A program made the translations under genes and the position numbers. A stretch of DNA of 5,988 bases from an uncultured Caryophanales bacterium (lineage in GTDB: Bacteria; Bacillota_I; Bacilli_A; RFN20; CAG-288). Under the pieces are notes generated by a model. It was given only the letters and a program-made list of their open reading frames with translations, was not told the origin of the DNA and ran no database searches. Below are positions 1 to 5,470 of this stretch, piece after piece. How positions within the stretch are numbered: position 1 is the stretch's first letter; each line of letters opens with the position of its first letter. The stretch lies in the NCBI GenBank assembly GCA_937896065.1, contig CALBLI010000063.1, forward strand, positions 1-5,988. The letters run 5' to 3'.

Positions 1-1375
1 AAATATTATCTTTAATAGAACCAGTAAATAAGAAGACATCTTGCATCATGACGCCGATATTATGCCTTAAACATTCAAGCGAATAATCATTGATGTTTAC
101 ATCATCAATTAATATTTCACCTGAATCAATCTCATAAAGTCTAGTAATTAAAGAAATGATAGTTGATTTACCAGCACCAGTTGGACCGACAAAAGCCACG
201 GTTTTAAAAGGATATATAACAAAGGAAATATCGTTTAAAACAGGTTCAGTCGAACCAGGATAAGTGAATACTACATGTTTGAATTCTACTTTACCATCAA
301 AGTGGTCTTTATCAAATTCAGACTTATGATCGACTTCACTTTCTTTTTCCATAACATCATGAGTACGACTAGCTGAAGTAATAATAGATGAAAGAGAGTC
401 AAACAAAGAAGTTATCGTTTGAATCGGTTGAAAAAATTGTGACGAATAAGAATAAAGAAGTTGGAAAGTTCCAATTGTTAAAAAACCTGAAACAACAGCT
501 GGAACGCCAAAAGCAATAACAATGATAACACATGTCATTTGAAGAAGATACATGGATGGATAAAAGATAGCAAAGAGAGTAGTGGATTTTAAATAATTAG
601 AATAGATAGCATTGTTTTTAATAATGAATTCACTTTCTCTTTTATCTTCCATATTGTAACTTTTAGTTATTTTGACGCCTTGGAAGTTTTCGGATAAGAA
701 AGAATTCATTCTAGAAATTGAATTCTTTTCTTCAAGATAATATACTTTAGATTTTTTTCTAAAGAAATACGATATTACAAAGACAATAGGAATATAAGCA
801 ATAAAGATGAAACCATATACATGTACTCTAGCAAAAGTAGTCACAATAATGATAAGCAGTGTTATTATTGCTCTAAAAAGCTGAGGGAGTAAATCAGCAA
901 AGAAAGAAGATAAATTTTGAGTATCATTTGTAACACGTGTAACAAAGGAACCAATTTTTAAAGTTTTAATTTCTTTTTGTGATAATGACAAAACATGATA
1001 AAAGATATCATTTCTAAAATCTCTAACAACTTTTTGACCGACTTTTCTTAAAGCATAAGAAACAAAATATGCACCAAATGCACCACCCATTAAGCAAATA
1101 AATTCTAAGGGGATGAAAATATATAAATGGTTTAAAAGAGTGTCTAAGGTGATTGTAGGTGTATCAATAAAATATTTACCTAAATCATCAATAACATATG
1201 AAAAAACAAGTGGTTCTAAAGTAAATAATGAATTGACTAAGATATAAAGTAAAATGAGAACAATAAATCTTGTTTTATATGGAGCAATATATTTTGAAAA
1301 ATATTTGATAATTTTTAAATCACCTGCTTTATATTTAGTCTGCACTAAATTATCATCATCTAATATTTCAGACAT
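1..1375 (-). CDS. ABC exporter subunit (membrane domain fused to ATPase), BmrD/YheH-like; C-terminus beyond window edge
   Basis: This is half of an ABC exporter: six membrane helices joined to a cytoplasmic ATPase that pumps a substrate, probably drugs, peptides or lipids, out of the cell. The visible 458 residues begin MSEILDDDN. Hydrophobic helices lie near residues 33-60, 85-108, 165-205 and 256-300. The nucleotide-binding domain starts near 362, with A-loop Tyr372, Walker A GPTGAGKST at 397-405 (Lys403) and Q-loop Gln445 in MMQDVFLF. The frame is still open at base 1, so the signature motif, Walker B and H-loop lie outside; about 120-150 residues should be missing, judged from family length. 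The ATG at 1373-1375 has a strong AAAGGAGG site 9 bases upstream, inside the end of the preceding exporter gene. One base separates the two genes, so I infer a heterodimer. The partner carries the degenerate Walker B, so this subunit is expected to carry the catalytic glutamate. The substrate cannot be predicted. Confidence 0.93.
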   Translation of the reverse strand, partial: MSEILDDDNLVQTKYKAGDLKIIKYFSKYIAPYKTRFIVLILLYILVNSLFTLEPLVFSYVIDDLGKYFIDTPTITLDTLLNHLYIFIPLEFICLMGGAFGAYFVSYALRKVGQKVVRDFRNDIFYHVLSLSQKEIKTLKIGSFVTRVTNDTQNLSSFFADLLPQLFRAIITLLIIIVTTFARVHVYGFIFIAYIPIVFVISYFFRKKSKVYYLEEKNSISRMNSFLSENFQGVKITKSYNMEDKRESEFIIKNNAIYSNYLKSTTLFAIFYPSMYLLQMTCVIIVIAFGVPAVVSGFLTIGTFQLLYSYSSQFFQPIQTITSLFDSLSSIITSASRTHDVMEKESEVDHKSEFDKDHFDGKVEFKHVVFTYPGSTEPVLNDISFVIYPFKTVAFVGPTGAGKSTIISLITRLYEIDSGEILIDDVNINDYSLECLRHNIGVMMQDVFLFTGSIKDNI

Positions 1376-1376
1376 A

Positions 1377-3194
1377 TTAGTTAACCTCCTTTTCTAAATC
1401 TTGAAGCATACAAAGTTTTTTATAGAAAGGACATGTATCTATAAGTTCATCATGCTTTCCAACACCGATCAATTTACCAGCATCTAAAACTAAAATTAAA
1501 TCCGAATTTTTAACAGCTGAAATTCGATGAGTAATGACAAAAGTAGTAAGTTTTTTTTCATCTTCTTTAATTGATTTTAAAATATTCTTTTCAGTTTCAG
1601 CATCAACAGCTGATAATGAATCGTCTAAAATCAAAACATCAGGTTCAGAATAGATAGCACGTGCAATTGAAATTCTTTGTCTTTGACCACCTGATAATTG
1701 TGCACCTTTTTCACCAACTTCACTCTCATATCCTTTTTCAAAGCCTTCAATATCATCATTAACAGATGCAAATTGACAGCACTTTTTTACTTTCTCGATA
1801 TCAACTTTACCACGTTCTGTAAAAGATACCGAGTCAATAATTGTTCCTGAAAATAAAAATGATTCTTGATTGACTAAAGCAATATGTTTTCTTAAATCTT
1901 CTTTTTTCCAATCATTTATATCATCACCATCTATGAATAATTGATTCTCATTGACGTTATGAAGTTTTAAAAGCAGAGATGGAATGGTTGATTTTCCACT
2001 TCCTGTTCTTCCAATAATTCCAACAAGCATTCCTGGTTTGACATGGAATGAGATATCGCTTAATGCATTATTAGCTTCATTTTCGTATTTAAAATTCAAG
2101 TGCCTAAATTCAATATCACCTTTTACATCATCATGTGGTTTTAAATTGCTTTTTTCAATGATGTCACATTTTTTATCAAATATTTTAGCGATACGATTAT
2201 AAGCTCCGCGTGCAGTTGAAATTTCATTGATCAAAATACCACCAGCAATCATAGGCCAAATGAGAGAATCATTATAGCCAACAAATTCAATAAATTTACC
2301 TAAATCAGTGATATTTCCAGTAAAGATAGAATTCGTATTGATAAGAGCATATGAGCCGATTGCAAGAAGCAAAGTATAAACAATAGCAATGATAATATTA
2401 ATCATGGCATCAATCCATGAAGAATAGTTTTGATAAGCAACATTACTTTTCATGGCTGCATTTGCCAAAGTTGAAAAATATTCAGTTTGTTTCTTTTCCC
2501 TTCTAAAAGCTTTAATTACTGAAAAACCTTGCAGTGATTCTTCGGTATAATCAGACATTCTTTCATAATCATCACTAGCTTTTGTATAACGTTCGCTTTC
2601 TTTTTTGCCAATCATCTTACCAAAGATTGTAAATAAGACTAATGGAAGCCCTGTACATATAGCAAGAAGAGGAGAGAGCATACACATATATGTAAATGAC
2701 ATGATCCCTAAGACAAGAAGATCAGTTAGGAAGATAAAGCCTTCTCTAAATAACATTTTGATTGTTTGTAGATCATTTGTAAAATAGGATAAAAGACCGC
2801 CGACTTTTTGATCATGATAGAATTCAAGTGAAAGAGTTTGAATATGTCTAAATAATTCAAGTCTCATGTCTCTTTCAATATTTCCAGCAAGACGTGAAGC
2901 AAAAAGTCTCCATAATGCACGACCTAAAAACAAGGAAAATGCAATGACTGCAATAGAAATCAGTGAAGCAGTAAAGTTTTTTGAATAAAAAGGCAAATTC
3001 AAATTATTTAGTTCATCACTATTTATATTTTGTATGTAGCTATTTTTATCAGTTTGAAGAGATGTAATTATTGAACCAAATATTTTTGGAACATAAAGTT
3101 GAAGAATATCAACAAATGCACAAACTAAAATTACAGCAACAAATAAATACCAGTATTTTTTGTAATACTTATTAATATATTTTCCAAATATCAT
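1377..3194 (-). CDS. ABC exporter subunit with degenerate catalytic site, BmrC/YheI-like
   Basis: This 605-residue half-transporter has an N-terminal membrane domain (residues about 1-335, helices near 14-38, 72-98, 152-195, 262-285 and 303-325) and a C-terminal ATPase. Visible motifs are A-loop Tyr370, Walker A GRTGSGKST at 395-403 (Lys401), Q-loop Gln443, X-loop SEVGEKG at 491-497, signature LSGGQ at 500-504, Walker B VLILD at 520-524, D-loop SAVD at 528-531 and H-loop His556. The residue after the Walker B aspartate is Asp525, where fully active ABC ATPases have glutamate. That Glu-to-Asp change marks the degenerate subunit of heterodimeric exporters such as BmrC of BmrCD and TM287 of TM287/288. 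Its gene order, first of the pair, also matches BmrC/BmrD. The H-loop histidine is retained, unlike some degenerate subunits. It lies 12 bases after rimO with a GGAGA site 7 bases before its ATG, so it is probably co-transcribed with rimO. The length is normal for the family. The exported substrate is unknown. Confidence 0.95.
   Translation of the reverse strand: MIFGKYINKYYKKYWYLFVAVILVCAFVDILQLYVPKIFGSIITSLQTDKNSYIQNINSDELNNLNLPFYSKNFTASLISIAVIAFSLFLGRALWRLFASRLAGNIERDMRLELFRHIQTLSLEFYHDQKVGGLLSYFTNDLQTIKMLFREGFIFLTDLLVLGIMSFTYMCMLSPLLAICTGLPLVLFTIFGKMIGKKESERYTKASDDYERMSDYTEESLQGFSVIKAFRREKKQTEYFSTLANAAMKSNVAYQNYSSWIDAMINIIIAIVYTLLLAIGSYALINTNSIFTGNITDLGKFIEFVGYNDSLIWPMIAGGILINEISTARGAYNRIAKIFDKKCDIIEKSNLKPHDDVKGDIEFRHLNFKYENEANNALSDISFHVKPGMLVGIIGRTGSGKSTIPSLLLKLHNVNENQLFIDGDDINDWKKEDLRKHIALVNQESFLFSGTIIDSVSFTERGKVDIEKVKKCCQFASVNDDIEGFEKGYESEVGEKGAQLSGGQRQRISIARAIYSEPDVLILDDSLSAVDAETEKNILKSIKEDEKKLTTFVITHRISAVKNSDLILVLDAGKLIGVGKHDELIDTCPFYKKLCMLQDLEKEVN
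1385..1392 (-). promoter_or_regulatory. Ribosome binding site embedded in the end of the upstream exporter gene
   Basis: The minus strand reads AAAGGAGG, a near-perfect Shine-Dalgarno sequence, 9 bases before the ATG at 1375. It forms part of the last codons (Glu-Lys-Glu-Val) of the upstream exporter subunit, whose TAA stop is at 1377-1379. This arrangement suggests translational coupling, which would help keep the two subunits in balance. The coupling is inferred; the site and its spacing are seen directly. Confidence 0.85.
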
Positions 3195-3200
3195 AAAACA

Positions 3201-3205
3201 TCTCC
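3201..3205 (-). promoter_or_regulatory. Ribosome binding site of the first exporter subunit
   Basis: The minus strand reads GGAGA, 6-7 bases before the ATG at 3192-3194. It lies in the 12-base gap after the rimO stop codon (3207-3209). The short gap leaves no room for a separate terminator or full promoter between rimO and the exporter genes, supporting one operon. Confidence 0.7.
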
Positions 3206-3206
3206 A

Positions 3207-4502
3207 TTATTTTCTTAATATGTTTACTACCTCAGCTTGCAAGTCATAATAAAATGCATTGACAATTTTAATTGTTACAAGAGAGCCAACATTTAGCTCC
3301 TCTTTTGAAAAGATTTGAAGTGAGCCATCAATATCATCAGTAGCAAAGATATTACTGATGCCTGTATATGAGAAAGTGTTTTTATCATAACCAGTTATTA
3401 AACATTTATATTCTTTACCAATTCTTTCTTTATTTTTCCTAAGTGAAATCTTTTTTTGAAGTTTCATCACTTTTTTATATCTTTCTATTTTAACTTTTTC
3501 ATCAATTTGATCTTTGAAATTAGCAGCTGGAGTATTTTCTTCAGGTGAATAGATAAAACAACCAAGATGATCAAAACCAATTTCCTGAATATCAGAAAGA
3601 AGAATATCAATATCTTCATCAGTTTCGCCAGGAAAACCTACCATGACAGTTGTTCTTAAAATAGGATCTTTAACTTCATTTCTAAATTTATTTATTAAAT
3701 TTTTGATATCAGCACGGCTACCACGTCTTGCCATTCTTCTTAAAACATGGTCTGAGAAATGCTGCACAGGTAAATCAAAATATGGTGTAAGATTGCTATC
3801 TTTAAATAATGATATGAGTTCATCAGTTACTTCATCAGGATAAAGATACATCAATTTAACAAAATCAAAATTAGGATGTTTAGCAATTTCTTTGACTAAA
3901 TCAACTAAGGTCAAATTGATATCTTTTCCATACATAGAAGTATCTTGAGAAATGACCGTAAGTGATCTGACACCATTTTCATCTAAATCCTCAATTTCTT
4001 TTTTTAGAGTATCAAAAGGAACGGATTTGAATCGGCCTCTGATGTGAGGGATTGCACAAAATGAGCAAAAATTATTGCAGCCATCTGATATTCTTAGATA
4101 TGCTTCAAGCTTAGGGGAAATAAATAATCTTTTAGTTGGGTCAATTTTACCAACAAATTTTTTATCTTTAAAAAGTTCTTCAAGTTTTTCACCTATTTTT
4201 GAATAATCTTCAAGTGGTAAAAATAAAGATACTTCAGGCATCTCTTTTTTTAGTTCATCAAGATATCTAGTTGCAAGACAACCAGAAACTATAATCGGCT
4301 TATCAAATTTAGCCATATCTAAAATAGCATCAATAGATTCTTTTTTAGCTGAGTCAATAAAACCACAGGTGTTAATGATAATGCAGTCAGCTAAATATGG
4401 ATCTGAAACAACTTCAAAGCCATTAATTTTTAAATAGAATAAAATTTCTTCTAAATCTACCTGATTTTTAGCACAGCCTAATGAAACTACTCCAATATTC
4501 AT
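3207..4502 (-). CDS. rimO: Ribosomal protein S12 (aspartate) methylthiotransferase RimO
   Basis: RimO is a cytoplasmic radical-SAM enzyme that adds a methylthio group to the beta-carbon of a conserved aspartate of ribosomal protein S12, using two iron-sulfur clusters. The 431-residue protein begins MNIGVVSLGC. The N-terminal methylthiotransferase domain has auxiliary-cluster cysteines 10, 46 and 75. The radical-SAM motif is Cys142-xxx-Cys146-xx-Cys149, in SDGCNNFCSFC. A C-terminal TRAM-like segment spans about 360-431. ISQDTSMYG (185-192), DLPVQH (243-248) and RMARRG (256-261) resemble RimO rather than its paralogues MiaB or MtaB, and the length is typical. I chose the ATG at 4500-4502. An alternative TTG at 4512-4514 adds MRWF, but those codons contain the GAGG ribosome binding site, and the family normally starts next to xIGxVSLGC. 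It is the first gene of the operon with the exporter pair; no functional link between them is evident. Confidence 0.93.
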   Translation of the reverse strand: MNIGVVSLGCAKNQVDLEEILFYLKINGFEVVSDPYLADCIIINTCGFIDSAKKESIDAILDMAKFDKPIIVSGCLATRYLDELKKEMPEVSLFLPLEDYSKIGEKLEELFKDKKFVGKIDPTKRLFISPKLEAYLRISDGCNNFCSFCAIPHIRGRFKSVPFDTLKKEIEDLDENGVRSLTVISQDTSMYGKDINLTLVDLVKEIAKHPNFDFVKLMYLYPDEVTDELISLFKDSNLTPYFDLPVQHFSDHVLRRMARRGSRADIKNLINKFRNEVKDPILRTTVMVGFPGETDEDIDILLSDIQEIGFDHLGCFIYSPEENTPAANFKDQIDEKVKIERYKKVMKLQKKISLRKNKERIGKEYKCLITGYDKNTFSYTGISNIFATDDIDGSLQIFSKEELNVGSLVTIKIVNAFYYDLQAEVVNILRK

Positions 4503-4508
4503 GAACCA

Positions 4509-4512
4509 CCTC
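4509..4512 (-). promoter_or_regulatory. Ribosome binding site deciding the rimO start
   Basis: The minus strand reads GAGG followed by TGGTTC and then ATG, a 6-base spacing suited to the ATG at 4500-4502. No comparable site precedes the TTG at 4512-4514, where the upstream bases read ATTATTAG. This favours the shorter 431-residue RimO. Confidence 0.75.
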
Positions 4513-4532
4513 AACTAATAATACAAATAAAT

Positions 4533-4538
4533 ATTATA
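4533..4538 (-). promoter_or_regulatory. Putative -10 element for the rimO-exporter operon
   Basis: A perfect TATAAT on the minus strand lies about 30 bases before the rimO ATG, in the 70-base gap between the tRNA terminator and rimO. I find no good -35 hexamer 16-18 bases upstream; that position reads roughly AAGTAA or TAAGTA. The region is so AT-rich that a chance TATAAT is quite possible. Because the tRNA operon appears to terminate at 4573-4600, rimO needs its own promoter in about this place. Confidence 0.4.
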
Positions 4539-4572
4539 TAATAAATACATATTTATTACTTAGCAAATTATT

Positions 4573-4600
4573 AAAAAAGCCCGATTATTTTAATCGGACT
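4573..4600 (-). terminator. Intrinsic terminator of the tRNA operon
   Basis: On the minus strand, arms AGTCCGATTA (4591-4600) and TAATCGGGCT (4578-4587) form a 10-base-pair stem with one T-G wobble and an AAA loop. A run of six T (4573-4578) overlaps the foot of the stem. It begins 13 bases after the tRNA-Pro CCA end, as expected for an operon terminator. It should insulate rimO from the tRNA promoter. Confidence 0.85.
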
Positions 4601-4612
4601 ATATTTTCTAAA

Positions 4613-4689
4613 TGGTCGAGAGTAGGGGATTTGAACCCATGACCCCCTGCTCCCAAAGCAGGTGCGCTACCAAACTGCGCTAACTCTCG
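4613..4689 (-). tRNA. tRNA-Pro (anticodon TGG), CCA encoded
   Basis: The 77-base gene folds as a standard cloverleaf. The acceptor stem CGAGAGT/ACTCTCG is fully paired, followed by discriminator A and a genome-encoded CCA. The D-stem is GCGC/GCGC, and the anticodon stem CCTGC/GCAGG holds loop TTTGGGA, with anticodon TGG decoding Pro CCN codons. The T-loop is TTCAAAT. The T-stem ATGGG/CCCCT has one T-C mismatch at position 50:64; the other pairs are sound. It is the last gene of the Cys-Arg-Pro array, 12 bases after tRNA-Arg and just before the terminator. Confidence 0.95.
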
Positions 4690-4701
4690 ATTGTATATTG
4701 G

Positions 4702-4778
4702 TGGTGCGCTCGAAGAGATTCGAACTCTTGACCCTCTGATTCGTAGTCAGATACTCTATCCAGCTGAGCTACGAGCGC
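4702..4778 (-). tRNA. tRNA-Arg (anticodon ACG), CCA encoded
   Basis: The 77-base cloverleaf has a perfect acceptor stem GCGCTCG/CGAGCGC, D-stem GCTC/GAGT (one G-T wobble), anticodon stem TCTGA/TCAGA with loop CTACGAA, and T-stem AAGAG/CTCTT with loop TTCGAAT. The discriminator is A and CCA is encoded. Anticodon ACG reads Arg CGN codons after A34 is deaminated to inosine by TadA, as is known for this bacterial isoacceptor. It lies 9 bases after tRNA-Cys and 12 bases before tRNA-Pro, in one transcript. Confidence 0.96.
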
Positions 4779-4787
4779 ATTGCTTAC

Positions 4788-4862
4788 TGGAGGATCCATG
4801 CGGACTCGAACCGCAGGTTGGGGATTTGCAATCCCTTGCCTTACCAGCTTGGCTATGGATCC
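4788..4862 (-). tRNA. tRNA-Cys (anticodon GCA), CCA encoded
   Basis: The 75-base cloverleaf has a perfect acceptor stem GGATCCA/TGGATCC, a 3-bp D-stem GCC/GGC typical of bacterial tRNA-Cys, and anticodon loop TTGCAAA with anticodon GCA. The T-stem TGCGG/CCGCA is perfect, with loop TTCGAGT. The discriminator U (position 73), a recognition element for cysteinyl-tRNA synthetase, is present, followed by encoded CCA. The outermost pair of the anticodon stem (27:43) is an A-C mismatch. It is the first gene of the array and begins only 7 bases after the promoter -10 box. Confidence 0.95.
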
Positions 4863-4869
4863 GTCTAGT

Positions 4870-4898
4870 ATTATAATATAGCTTTTTTAAATTGACAA
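4870..4898 (-). promoter_or_regulatory. Sigma-A type promoter of the tRNA Cys-Arg-Pro operon
   Basis: On the minus strand, -35 TTGTCA (4893-4898, five of six consensus bases) is followed by a 17-base spacer and a perfect -10 TATAAT (4870-4875). Only 7 bases (ACTAGAC) separate the -10 box from the first base of tRNA-Cys, so transcription should begin at or within a base or two of the mature 5' end. Confidence 0.85.
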
Positions 4899-4924
4899 GG
4901 AAAAATTGATCAAATTGTATTGGT

Positions 4925-4930
4925 TATAAT
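4925..4930 (+). promoter_or_regulatory. Putative -10 element for the acyltransferase gene
   Basis: A plus-strand TATAAT lies 20 bases before the ATG at 4950. No -35 hexamer is correctly spaced: TTGACA at 4892-4897 is 27 bases away, and TTGATC at 4906-4911 only 13. An alternative pairs the same TTGACA with TGTATT (4916-4921) after an 18-base spacer. Either would give a short leader. In such AT-rich DNA a chance match is possible. Confidence 0.35.
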
Positions 4931-4946
4931 TTGTGATATATTAATT

Positions 4947-4976
4947 GATATGATTAAAAATGATATGATTAAAAAT
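4947..4976 (+). repeat. Two tandem copies of a 15-base unit duplicating the start region
   Basis: The unit GATATGATTAAAAAT occurs at 4947-4961 and again, identical, at 4962-4976. Each copy carries an in-frame ATG (4950 and 4965), so the protein begins with a doubled Asp-Met-Ile-Lys-Asn segment. Being a multiple of three, the duplication keeps the frame. Confidence 0.9.
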
Positions 4977-5201
4977 AGAAAAGGAAATATTGATGTTATA
5001 AGAATATTTGCTATGTGTCTAGTATTACTTTGTCATTCGATTGAAATGTCAATTTTTGATGCACAGCATAGTGAATTAATTCATAATATTGGTGTTTGCT
5101 TGCATACACTATCTCGTCTTGGTGTTCCTATATTTTTAATTTTAACGGGTTATTTATTATTACCTAGAACCTGGGATAAAAAAGGAATAAGCAATTTTTA
5201 T

Positions 5202-5210
5202 AAAAAAAAA
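5202..5210 (+). repeat. A9 homopolymer at the first frame change
   Basis: Nine consecutive A encode the lysine stretch FYKKK in the first frame. With eight A the reading becomes FYKKNLIGLIISF, which matches how this acyltransferase family normally continues into its next membrane helix. With nine, the frame reaches a TAA at 5253-5255. Confidence 0.85.
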
Positions 5211-5461
5211 TTTAATTGGCTTAATAATATCTTTTCAAATTTTAATCACCATTAATTTTATATTAAAACCAAAAATAATCGGTGGGGGCTATATAAGGGA
5301 CTATAAAGAATTTTTTAAAGAGTTTTTCTTTTTGTCTCAAGATCCTGATAATATTCTAGTTCAAGATTGGTACATGTTTTTTATAATACCTTTCTATTTG
5401 TTTATACCAATTATATCCTTAGGTTTAAAAAAGATTAACATTAAATATGTTTTTGTAATTA

Positions 5462-5470
5462 TTTTTTTTT
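5462..5470 (+). repeat. T9 homopolymer at the second frame change
   Basis: Nine consecutive T lie inside the 50-base overlap (5459-5508) where the second and third acyltransferase frames are both open. Removing one T joins VII-FF to the third frame. As it stands, the second frame ends at TAA 5509-5511. Confidence 0.8.

Noticed and set aside
1984..2202. Plus-strand open frame of 72 residues
   Set aside because: It is antisense to the nucleotide-binding domain of the first exporter subunit, whose motifs are conserved; it has no family features of its own.
2605..2787. Plus-strand open frame of 60 residues
   Set aside because: It is antisense to the membrane domain of the same exporter gene, with no supporting features.
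3643..3843. Plus-strand open frame of 66 residues
   Set aside because: It is antisense to the radical-SAM core of rimO, with no supporting features.
4503..4572. Possible small gene or riboswitch between rimO and the tRNA terminator
   Set aside because: The gap of about 70 bases is nearly all A and T, with no open frame or structured element beyond a possible -10 box.
4691..4876. Plus-strand open frame of 61 residues (contains EEIRTLDPL and LEDPCGLEPQ)
   Set aside because: It is the antisense translation of the tRNA-Arg and tRNA-Cys genes, a well-known spurious protein in databases; the cloverleaf structures explain the sequence fully.
4920..4949. Upstream TTG start for the acyltransferase (adds ten residues)
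   Set aside because: It would lie upstream of, and read through, the likely -10 box at 4925-4930, has no ribosome binding site, and adds residues not typical of the family; ATG 4950 or 4965 is more likely.
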